Source of the DNA: Candidatus Parepulonipiscium sp. PG-Nun2H_MBin03
GTDB taxonomy: Bacteria > Bacillota > Clostridia > Lachnospirales > Cellulosilyticaceae
Assembly: GCA_001995005.1 (NCBI GenBank)
Contig: MDJN01000176.1
Coordinates: forward strand, 1-6,810
Direction of reading: 5' to 3'
DNA: 6,810 nt
This document shows positions 1 to 5,302 of the stretch, piece by piece; the first letter of the stretch is position 1, and the number at the start of each line of letters is the position of its first letter. A program made the position numbers and the translations under genes. Under the pieces are notes generated by a model. It had not been told where the DNA came from. It made no database searches and worked only from the letters and a program-made list of their open reading frames with translations.

Positions 1-243
1 TGATGCATCTATAATAGCCCCAGTTGAATGATCAAATTTAATTATTCCTCCTACAATTTCATCTAATTTTACCCATTCTTGCCCTCTTACTATTACTTCT
101 TCTATTACTTCTTCTATTATATCTTCATTTATAATTTCGATATTCTCAGAAGTTGCCGAGTCTGCTTCAGCTGAACATCCTGATAAATATAGTATACTTA
201 TGCCTACTACTGTAGCCATATTTAACATTTTTTTTCTATTCAT
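1..243 (-). CDS. Putative lipoprotein, N-terminal part only (gene runs off the left edge)
   Basis: An open frame of 81 codons begins at the ATG at 243-241 and continues past the window edge without a stop. The first residues are MNRKK, then a short hydrophobic stretch (about residues 7-20), then the lipobox L-S-G-C with the cysteine at residue 23. This predicts signal peptidase II cleavage, lipidation of Cys23 and anchoring on the outer face of the membrane. After the cysteine comes a short Ala/Ser/Glu linker and an acidic stretch in which EEVI occurs twice, encoded by a perfect 12-bp tandem repeat at 91-114. Residues from about 57 (beginning WVKLDE) look like the start of a folded domain, which I do not recognise. 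GGAGGT at 248-253 supports the start, and a consensus promoter lies upstream. Lipoprotein is well supported; the function is unknown. Confidence 0.8.
   Translation of the reverse strand, partial: MNRKKMLNMATVVGISILYLSGCSAEADSATSENIEIINEDIIEEVIEEVIVRGQEWVKLDEIVGGIIKFDHSTGAIIDAS
91..114 (-). repeat. 12-bp tandem repeat inside the lipoprotein gene
   Basis: Plus-strand TATTACTTCTTC occurs twice in a row (91-102 and 103-114), followed by a partial third copy. It encodes the EEVI-EEVI segment just after the lipobox linker. Copy number change would keep the reading frame, so it could vary the length of the linker between the lipid anchor and the folded domain. That role is inference. Confidence 0.6.
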
Positions 244-294
244 CGTGACCTCCTTCTTAATAAATTGGCCAGTATAACTTAGGTAGTTGATGTG

Positions 295-323
295 ATTATA
301 ATACCCTTTTTTTACCATGTCAA
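295..323 (-). promoter_or_regulatory. Sigma-A promoter of the lipoprotein gene
   Basis: Read on the minus strand, -35 TTGACA (323-318) and -10 TATAAT (300-295) are separated by exactly 17 bp, a perfect match to the housekeeping consensus. Transcription should start near 288, giving a leader of about 45 nt before the ATG at 243. Directly upstream (about 324-350) is an almost pure A/T tract that could act as an UP element. Confidence 0.85.
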
Positions 324-365
324 TAATAATATAAATATATGTATATAATTGTTTTTATTATAACT

Positions 366-399
366 AAAAAGGCCCATTTCACGTGAAATGAGCCTTTTA
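366..399 (-). terminator. Intrinsic terminator of the rplM-rpsI operon
   Basis: The hairpin has arms 367-381 and 384-398 with a single C/A mismatch (374/391). Its core is the perfect 16-bp palindrome CATTTCACGTGAAATG (375-390). On the minus strand the stem begins 7 nt after the rpsI stop and ends in a run of T, as expected of a Rho-independent terminator. The plus-strand side also has four T, but no plus-strand gene approaches it. Confidence 0.9.
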
Positions 400-405
400 A
401 TATAA

Positions 406-795
406 TTATCTTTTTGAAAATTGTGGTGCACGTCTTGCTGCTTTTAGTCCGTATTTCTTTCTTTCTTTCATTCTAGGGTCTCTTGTTAGGAAGCCTGCTT
501 TTTTTAGTGATGGACGATATTCTAAATCAGCTTGTAATAATGCACGGCTAATTCCGTGTCTTATAGCACCTGCTTGTCCAGAAATACCTCCTCCATGAAC
601 ATTAACTTTTACATCAAATTTATTTAATGTACTTGTAAGTTCTAACGGTTGACGAACAATAACTTTTAATGTTTCTAGTCCAAAATAATCGTCCATATCT
701 CTCTTATTAATTACAATTTTTCCGTTTCCTGGTATAAGATATACTCTTGCAACTGAGCTCTTTCTTCTACCTGTTCCATAATATCTAACTGTCAT
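406..795 (-). CDS. rpsI: 30S ribosomal protein S9
   Basis: This is S9 (uS9), a protein of the 30S head whose C-terminal tail reaches toward the P-site tRNA. The sequence has the family hallmarks: N-terminal YYGTGRRKSSVARV, central NVHGGGISGQAGAIRHGI, the LTRDPRMKERKKYGLKAARRAPQ tail segment and the invariant C-terminal SKR. The frame is open from an ATG at 801, but that codon is only 2 nt from the GGAGG at 804-808. The ATG at 795 is 8 nt from it and gives 129 residues beginning MTVRYYG, close to the usual family length of about 130, so I take 795 as the start. It is the second gene of the rplM operon, 21 nt after the rplM stop, and is followed at once by a terminator. Identity is certain; the start choice is likely. 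Confidence 0.97.
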   Translation of the reverse strand: MTVRYYGTGRRKSSVARVYLIPGNGKIVINKRDMDDYFGLETLKVIVRQPLELTSTLNKFDVKVNVHGGGISGQAGAIRHGISRALLQADLEYRPSLKKAGFLTRDPRMKERKKYGLKAARRAPQFSKR

Positions 796-803
796 TGCCA
801 TTT

Positions 804-811
804 CCTCCTTT
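804..811 (-). promoter_or_regulatory. Ribosome binding site of rpsI that decides its start
   Basis: The minus strand reads AAAGGAGG here. It sits 2 nt from the outer ATG (801-799) and 8 nt from the inner ATG (795-793). Only the inner one has normal spacing. Confidence 0.75.
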
Positions 812-816
812 CTAAA

Positions 817-1248
817 TTAAAATTTAAGTTCCTTTGGTTGTTGTGCTTCGTGATTATGTTCTTCACCTGCATATATACGAACATTAGTTAAAATTTTTCT
901 ACCTAAGCTATTTTTTGGTAACATACCTTTTATAGCATGCATAAGAATCCTTTCAGGATGCTTATTTAGCATATCTTTTGCTTTCACTTCTTTTAACCCA
1001 CCTGCATATCCTGAGTGGTGTCTATATAATTTTTGGTCAAGTTTTTTTCCTGTAAATACAATCTTTTCTGCATTCACAATAATTACATGGTCACCGCAAT
1101 CCACGTGCGGAGTAAAGGTAGGCTTATGCTTTCCTCTTAGTACCATAGCAACCTGGCTTGCTAGTCTACCCACTGTTTGACCTGTAGCATCAACTATAAA
1201 CCATTCTTTTTGAACATTTTGTGCGTTCGCCATAAATGTTGTTCTCAT
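817..1248 (-). CDS. rplM: 50S ribosomal protein L13
   Basis: This is L13 (uL13), an early-assembly protein of the large subunit. Recognisable parts are the N-terminal MRTTFMANAQ, the WFIVDATGQTVGRLAS segment, LRGKHKPTFTPHVDCGDHVIIVNAEKI, TGKKLDQKLYRHHSGYAGGLK and AIKGMLPKNSLGR, ending in the EEHNHEAQQPKEL region. It is full length at 143 residues. The frame is open to an ATG at 1254, but the GGAGG at 1255-1259 abuts that codon. The ATG at 1248 has 6-nt spacing and gives the MRTT start seen in Bacillus L13, so 1248 is chosen. It is the first gene of the rplM-rpsI operon, behind a consensus promoter and an approximately 80-nt structured leader that probably mediates autogenous control. Confidence 0.97.
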   Translation of the reverse strand: MRTTFMANAQNVQKEWFIVDATGQTVGRLASQVAMVLRGKHKPTFTPHVDCGDHVIIVNAEKIVFTGKKLDQKLYRHHSGYAGGLKEVKAKDMLNKHPERILMHAIKGMLPKNSLGRKILTNVRIYAGEEHNHEAQQPKELKF

Positions 1249-1328
1249 CTTCATCCTCCTGCTAAAATCTATATTATTATCTAAAATCCGAGGCTAATAG
1301 GATTTTAAGTAAGTGGTATTTTCTCACA
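1249..1328 (-). ncRNA. Structured 5' leader of rplM (L13 leader type)
   Basis: The predicted leader runs from the inferred transcription start near 1328 to the rplM ATG. It contains a perfect 8-bp hairpin: mRNA arms TAAAATCC (1307-1300) and GGATTTTA (1289-1282) around a 10-nt loop containing GCCTC. A second copy of GATTTTAG (1269-1262) lies just before the AGGAGG and could compete for the same 5' arm. Position and architecture agree with the known L13 leader of low-GC Gram-positives, which is proposed to bind a ribosomal protein and repress the rplM-rpsI operon. I recognise it by context and hairpin; family membership is not verified here. Confidence 0.65.
1255..1260 (-). promoter_or_regulatory. 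Ribosome binding site of rplM that decides its start
   Basis: The minus strand reads AGGAGG here. It touches the outer ATG at 1254 with no spacer and lies 6 nt from the ATG at 1248, which favours the inner start. Confidence 0.8.
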
Positions 1329-1334
1329 AACTTC

Positions 1335-1363
1335 ATTATATAACAGCATATTTTCCCTGTCAA
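1335..1363 (-). promoter_or_regulatory. Sigma-A promoter of the rplM-rpsI operon
   Basis: On the minus strand, TTGACA (1363-1358) and TATAAT (1340-1335) are separated by exactly 17 bp. Transcription should start near 1328. The 12-bp palindrome AGCTACGTAGCT (1363-1374) overlaps the first base of the -35 box by one position. Confidence 0.9.
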
Positions 1364-1385
1364 GCTACGTAGCTCCTATTTTTGC

Positions 1386-1440
1386 ATAAAAATAAGGAAA
1401 TCTAGCAACAAGTATTAACTCATTTCTTTGATTTCCTTAT
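1386..1440 (-). terminator. Intrinsic terminator of the purine deaminase-permease operon
   Basis: On the minus strand, an 11-bp perfect stem, ATAAGGAAATC (1440-1430) with GATTTCCTTAT (1402-1392), encloses a 27-nt loop and is followed by TTTTAT. It begins 25 nt after the permease stop codon and separates this operon from the rplM promoter at 1363. The loop is longer than typical, but the stem and T-run fit a Rho-independent terminator. Confidence 0.75.
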
Positions 1441-1465
1441 ATATTTATAATTTAATTAAATCTTA

Positions 1466-2836
1466 CTATGCATCTAATAATGCTTTTCTAGCTCTTTCTG
1501 CTTCTTCTTCATCTGTTATAGGGAATAGTACATTAAGAATAATAGCTACGATACAAGTACTTGTAACAGAATCAGAGAAGACAAAACGCACTGCTAAAGG
1601 TAAGTTTGCAGTTACCTCTGAACTTCCGCCAATCCCTAATCCTAATGCAAAAGTTACACCCAGTACTAATAAATTCCTCTCACTAAAACCTGCTTTTGCA
1701 ATCATTTTCATACCATTTAATAAGATGATACTAAATACTGTAATAATTGCACCACCCATAACAGATGCTGGTATAGCTGCAAATACAGCACCTAATTTAG
1801 GAATACAACTACTTATTACTAACATCGCTGCACCAGTTGCAATACAGAATTTATTTACTACTTTAGTCATTGACACGATACCTGCATTTTGACCAAATGC
1901 AGTGTTTGGAAGTGAATTAAACACAGCAGCTACTGTAGAACCTAGAGCATCTGCCAAAATTCCTCCTGAAGTTTCTTCTTCAGTCGCTTCTCTATCAAAT
2001 CCTGCAATTGCTATACCAGACGTATTTCCTATAGTCTCTAAGCCTGAAGTTACATAAAGTGCTGCAAAGCTTAATATAGCCGCTGGCTCAAAAGTTAATT
2101 TAAATTGGAAAGGCATTGGCAGACTAAACCATGCTGCCTCAACGATTGATGTAGTATCAACCATTCCTAGGAAGAATGCAACAATATATCCTACTACTAA
2201 CGCAACTAAAAGTGCCGCTGTTTTCCACAAACCTCTACCAAATCTTTGTAGCAAAACAACAATTCCTAATACCATAAATGCAACACTTACATTTTGTATA
2301 CTACCAAAGTCTGGGCTGCCTGAGCCGCCTCCAAAGTAACCTACACCTGCACTCATAAGTTTAATACCAATTACAGTTAATGTACTACCTACAACAAGTG
2401 GTGGGAAAAATCTTTTAATATGCTTATAGAAAAATCCCATAAATACTTCAACTAAACTACCTACTAAACTAGCACCTATTACCCCGCCTATTCCTGCAGT
2501 TGCACCTACCGATATTGCGGTTGGAACAAAGTTAAATGACGTTCCCATAACAATTGGTAAATTAGCACCTATACGTCGGTTTTTTCCAATCTTTATTGGA
2601 TATAGTTGAACAAATGTAGTTAAACCTGAAACTAACATAGCACATTGCATCATCATTACCAGATCAGCACCCGCAACTCCACATGCACCCGCAATAATTA
2701 ATATTGGTGCTAAGTTTGATGCAAACATCGCTAATACATGTTGCATTCCTAATGGAAATGCTATAGCTAAAGGCGGTCGACCTTCTAATTGATAAACTAA
2801 GTCTCTCGAATTGGTATTATTTGCTTGGGTTTCCAT
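1466..2836 (-). CDS. NCS2 family nucleobase permease, xanthine/urate-type
   Basis: This is a 456-residue inner-membrane nucleobase:cation symporter of the NCS2 family, with many hydrophobic segments as expected for the 14-helix fold. The helix-1 QH pair is at Gln32-His33. The substrate-site acids match Glu267 (in GLETIGN) and Asp296 (in ILADALGS). The family signature QNAGIVSMTK is at 316-325. In characterised members, a signature starting with QN is typical of xanthine or uric acid carriers and EN of uracil carriers, so an oxidised purine is the more likely substrate; exact specificity is inference. The ATG at 2836 has GGAGG 8 nt upstream. The gene follows the deaminase gene by 23 nt and shares its transcript. 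The C-terminus is a short charged tail rich in Glu and Arg. Automatic annotation may call it uracil-xanthine permease. Confidence 0.92.
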   Translation of the reverse strand: METQANNTNSRDLVYQLEGRPPLAIAFPLGMQHVLAMFASNLAPILIIAGACGVAGADLVMMMQCAMLVSGLTTFVQLYPIKIGKNRRIGANLPIVMGTSFNFVPTAISVGATAGIGGVIGASLVGSLVEVFMGFFYKHIKRFFPPLVVGSTLTVIGIKLMSAGVGYFGGGSGSPDFGSIQNVSVAFMVLGIVVLLQRFGRGLWKTAALLVALVVGYIVAFFLGMVDTTSIVEAAWFSLPMPFQFKLTFEPAAILSFAALYVTSGLETIGNTSGIAIAGFDREATEEETSGGILADALGSTVAAVFNSLPNTAFGQNAGIVSMTKVVNKFCIATGAAMLVISSCIPKLGAVFAAIPASVMGGAIITVFSIILLNGMKMIAKAGFSERNLLVLGVTFALGLGIGGSSEVTANLPLAVRFVFSDSVTSTCIVAIILNVLFPITDEEEAERARKALLDA

Positions 2837-2859
2837 TACACATACCTCCTATATTCTGA

Positions 2860-4212
2860 TTATTTAATATAATTACATACTAGTGTATTTGCTTGTTTAG
2901 ATTCCTTTTCTTCATCAACATTTACGAGCTTTCCTTTACGAACTACTACTCGCCCATTTACCACGGTATAATCAACTGCTTTTTTCCAACCCACAGTACC
3001 TAGTAAAGATTTAGGGTCAAATTGTGTTCCCACAGCTTCTAAACCACGTATATCAATGATAAATAAATCTCCGGCTTTCCCAACTTCTAAGCTACCAATA
3101 TCATCTCTTCCTAATATTTTTGCACTTCCTACAGTAGCAATTTTTAATAAGTCATATCCCGATGGAGCTTTTTTCCCATAATATAACCGATGTAATAAAT
3201 AGCTTACTCGAATCTCTTCTAGCATATTAGATCCGTCATTACTAGCACTTCCATCCACTGCTAATCCTACAGGTACACCTAATTCCAACATATCCGGAAT
3301 ACGGCATACACCAGATGATAATTTCATATTAGAAATAGGGCAATGAGCTACACCGGTACCAGTTTGTGCCAGTTCACGCAACTCATCATCATTAAAATGG
3401 ATCCCATGCGCATACCATACATCAGAACCTATCCAGCCTAATGTCTTCATATATTCTAGCGGTCTTAGCCCATATCGTTCTAATGTATAATTCTCTTCAT
3501 CTTTAGTTTCACATAAATGAGTGTGCAAACGTACATTTAGATCTCTGGCCAAAATAGCCGATTGTCTTAACAAATCTTCTGAAACACTAAACGGCGAACA
3601 TGGAGCCAATGCTACTTGTCGCATGGAAAATTTGTCTGGATTATGATACAGTTCCACAGTACGTTGACTATCACGTAGTATCTCATCGATTGTTTGCACC
3701 ACTTGATCAGGAGGTAATCCGCCATCCTTTTTACTAAGGTCCATGCTCCCCCGTGAAACATGCATACGAACACCTAGATTTTTTGCTGCCTCAAATTGTG
3801 CTTCTAATAATCCGTCTATATTCCCTTGAGGAAATACATAATGATGGTCAAAGCAAGTAGTACAACCATATTTTAAAAGTTCACCCATACCAGTAATAGA
3901 GCTAGAATAAATAATATCACTATTTAGATTTTTCCAAATTTCGTACAAAGTTATGAGCCAATCAAATAGTTCCATATTTTGTACTTGTGGTAGATTTCTG
4001 CTGAATGTCTGATATAAATGGTGATGAGTATTAATAAGCCCTGGATATACTATACATCCAGTTGCATCAATTACTTCATCCGCTGTCTTTTCCTCTTGAC
4101 CAATATAAACAATTTCTCCGTCTATAATCAAGAGATTGGTTTTGCCGTATACAGTATCATTAGCGTCACAACTAACGATATGCTCTGCATTTTTAATTAA
4201 TAAGCTAGTCAT
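2860..4212 (-). CDS. Amidohydrolase, 8-oxoguanine deaminase-like
   Basis: This is a cytoplasmic metal-dependent aminohydrolase of the ATZ/TRZ and cytosine-deaminase-like group, 450 residues and full length. The N-terminal beta domain leads into the barrel at PGLINTHHH, where His63 and His65 are the HxH metal ligands. The other active-site residues are His232 with Glu235 (HLCE), His269 (in YAHGIHF) and Asp320 (in AVDGSASND). The barrel ends near residue 370, and the C-terminal segment (DIGSLEVGKAGDLFIID) completes the composite beta domain. RGSMDLSKKDGGLPPD (154-169) and GCTTCFDHHYVFP (116-128) resemble the 8-oxoguanine deaminase subgroup (PA0142 of Pseudomonas aeruginosa), which converts 8-oxoguanine to urate and ammonia. 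Related enzymes are often labelled hydroxydechloroatrazine ethylaminohydrolase. The ATG at 4212 has GGAGG 5 nt upstream. It is the first gene of an operon with the NCS2 permease. The family is secure; the exact substrate is probable. Confidence 0.88.
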   Translation of the reverse strand: MTSLLIKNAEHIVSCDANDTVYGKTNLLIIDGEIVYIGQEEKTADEVIDATGCIVYPGLINTHHHLYQTFSRNLPQVQNMELFDWLITLYEIWKNLNSDIIYSSSITGMGELLKYGCTTCFDHHYVFPQGNIDGLLEAQFEAAKNLGVRMHVSRGSMDLSKKDGGLPPDQVVQTIDEILRDSQRTVELYHNPDKFSMRQVALAPCSPFSVSEDLLRQSAILARDLNVRLHTHLCETKDEENYTLERYGLRPLEYMKTLGWIGSDVWYAHGIHFNDDELRELAQTGTGVAHCPISNMKLSSGVCRIPDMLELGVPVGLAVDGSASNDGSNMLEEIRVSYLLHRLYYGKKAPSGYDLLKIATVGSAKILGRDDIGSLEVGKAGDLFIIDIRGLEAVGTQFDPKSLLGTVGWKKAVDYTVVNGRVVVRKGKLVNVDEEKESKQANTLVCNYIK

Positions 4213-4301
4213 CTTATCCTCCTTATAAATTTATTTTATTAGCCAAATTAAACTTTTATGCAATTTTAATGTTTAATATTTTTTTGCACGTTTATTTAGT
4301 T

Positions 4302-4330
4302 ATTATATATTCATCTCTTCTAGTTGTCAA
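4302..4330 (-). promoter_or_regulatory. Sigma-A promoter of the deaminase-permease operon
   Basis: On the minus strand, TTGACA (4330-4325) and TATAAT (4307-4302) are separated by exactly 17 bp. Transcription should begin near 4295 and leave an AT-rich leader of about 83 nt. I looked for a purine riboswitch aptamer in that leader and saw none of the conserved core segments. Upstream are phased A-tracts, listed separately. Confidence 0.87.
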
Positions 4331-4344
4331 GCTAAGACTTATAA

Positions 4345-4424
4345 TTTTTACTGTTTTTTTTTATATTTTTATGATTATTATCTATTTTTTTTATAAAACT
4401 TCTTCACAATTTCATTACATTTTT
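4345..4424. other. Phased A/T-tracts, probably curved DNA upstream of the purine operon promoter
   Basis: Plus-strand T-runs lie at 4345-4349, 4354-4362, 4366-4370, 4385-4392 and 4420-4424. Their centres (about 4347, 4358, 4368, 4388.5 and 4422) fall close to multiples of a 10.5-bp helical turn, the arrangement known to bend DNA. The nearest tract is about 15 bp upstream of the -35 box. This stretch also separates tmk from the purine operon and holds no gene; I see no convincing terminator for tmk in it. Confidence 0.5.
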
Positions 4425-4472
4425 AGTAATTGTAACATTATATTTATACAGCGTCTAGGCTATAATTTAACT

Positions 4473-5069
4473 TTAAATTTCACATCTAATTTTTATTATA
4501 GAACATATTTCTTCTGCTACCTGTTCTATGCTTAATGTTCCATCCACTACTTCAATATCATCTTGTTTTAACTGGATTAACTTTTTATATCCCTCATACA
4601 CTTTTTCATGGAATTCCATACCTAATAAATCTAGTTTGTTAACTTCCTTATTTTTTCTGGATAAACCGATTTGCGGTGGCAAATCTATAAAAATATTAAC
4701 ATCTGGCATATAATCGCATACAAAGCTATTTAATTCTCGTACTTTGTCTATACCCAGTTCACTTGCATACCCTTGATAAGCTAATGTACTTAAATAAAAT
4801 CTATCGCAAATTACAAGTTTTCCATCAAAGATGGCGGGTAAAATCTTATGTTTCACATGCTCTTGCCTTGCAGCTAAAAATAGTAGCAATTCCGTTTTAG
4901 CATCCATATTATATTGCATTATGCTGTTTCGTATTGCTTCGCATACTGGTAGCCCACCTGGTTCTCGTGTCACTAAAGTATTTTTAAATTCCTTTTTTAA
5001 CAAATTTGCTATTGTAGTTTTGCCAGTTCCTTCTCCGCCTTCTAGTGCTATAAAATATCCTTTTTTCAT
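4473..5069 (-). CDS. tmk: Thymidylate kinase (dTMP kinase), divergent LID
   Basis: The enzyme phosphorylates dTMP to dTDP with ATP in the cytoplasm, a required step toward dTTP. The P-loop is GGEGTGKTT (11-19), TREPGG is at 34-39, and the family signature ICDRFYLSTLAYQ is at 87-99, including the Asp-Arg pair at 89-90. The LID region (about 136-150) keeps Arg138, but the usual Asp-Arg pair is Asn144-Lys145 and the following acidic/Gln positions are Leu. The C-terminal EFHEKVYEGY is family-like. At 198 residues it is slightly shorter than most homologues. The frame is open to a TTG at 5105, but that codon lies at the predicted transcription start. The ATG at 5069 has AAGGGG 7 nt upstream and starts just before the first beta strand, so 5069 is chosen. 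It appears to be transcribed alone and could be the sole dTMP kinase or a second copy. Confidence 0.9.
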   Translation of the reverse strand: MKKGYFIALEGGEGTGKTTIANLLKKEFKNTLVTREPGGLPVCEAIRNSIMQYNMDAKTELLLFLAARQEHVKHKILPAIFDGKLVICDRFYLSTLAYQGYASELGIDKVRELNSFVCDYMPDVNIFIDLPPQIGLSRKNKEVNKLDLLGMEFHEKVYEGYKKLIQLKQDDIEVVDGTLSIEQVAEEICSIIKIRCEI

Positions 5070-5076
5070 CTCTTTT

Positions 5077-5082
5077 CCCCTT
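5077..5082 (-). promoter_or_regulatory. Ribosome binding site of tmk that decides its start
   Basis: The minus strand reads AAGGGG, 7 nt before the ATG at 5069. No comparable site lies upstream of the TTG at 5105. Confidence 0.65.
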
Positions 5083-5111
5083 CTAAAACTTGCCCTTTTT
5101 CTCAAATAAGT

Positions 5112-5140
5112 ATTTTAACAGTTATTAGAGTTTTTTACAA
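5112..5140 (-). promoter_or_regulatory. Probable sigma-A promoter of tmk
   Basis: On the minus strand, -35 TTGTAA (5140-5135) and -10 TAAAAT (5117-5112) are 17 bp apart, matching 4/6 and 5/6 consensus bases. Initiation near 5105 would leave a leader of about 36 nt. It is weaker than the other three minus-strand promoters in the window. Confidence 0.6.
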
Positions 5141-5211
5141 GGCGATACAATATTCTTTATACGTTAAAAGCTCAAAATTCAATCCAAACTAACAATAATT
5201 AGATTAACGTG

Positions 5212-5237
5212 AGCATGGTATAAAATTATCCTATGCT
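5212..5237. promoter_or_regulatory. Dyad and possible extended -10 upstream of the MATE gene
   Basis: Arms AGCATGG (5212-5218) and CCTATGCT (5230-5237) pair over 7 bp with one bulged T (5232) around an 11-nt A/T loop, and T continues to 5241. Inside it, TGGTATAAA (5216-5224) resembles an extended -10 element for the plus strand, with no good -35 box upstream. The dyad could be an operator over that -10 or a weak attenuator-like hairpin. An alternative -10, TATAAT at 5254-5259, also lacks a -35 box. The MATE promoter is therefore unresolved. Confidence 0.3.
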
Positions 5238-5302
5238 TTTTATAAATTAGTAGTATAATCAATATTATAAGCTACAATATTATATTATAAGGGGGGATTT
5301 TT

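Noticed and set aside
1428..1892. Plus-strand open frame of 154 codons
   Set aside because: It lies antisense inside the permease gene, starts within the terminator region, has no ribosome binding site and no recognisable protein character.
4018..4200. Plus-strand open frame of 60 codons
   Set aside because: Antisense shadow of the deaminase 5' end without a ribosome binding site.
4247..4277. ATTAAAC/GTTTAAT inverted repeat in the same leader
   Set aside because: Only 7 bp, almost all A/T, with a 17-nt gap; expected by chance in this composition.
4213..4295. Purine or preQ1 riboswitch in the leader of the deaminase operon
   Set aside because: The leader is A/T only over most of its length and lacks the conserved core segments of these aptamers.
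4406..4433. Possible tmk terminator hairpin
   Set aside because: The stem is short, A/T only and broken by a 5-nt bulge, and the T-run comes late and is short.
4269..4535. Plus-strand open frame of 88 codons, rich in Phe, Ile and Tyr
   Set aside because: It runs through promoter DNA, A/T-tracts and the 3' end of tmk. Its composition is what AT-rich noncoding DNA gives, and no Shine-Dalgarno precedes its ATG.
4528..5109. Two plus-strand open frames of 61 and 92 codons (4528-4713, 4831-5109)
   Set aside because: Antisense shadows of tmk, which has clear catalytic motifs on the minus strand.
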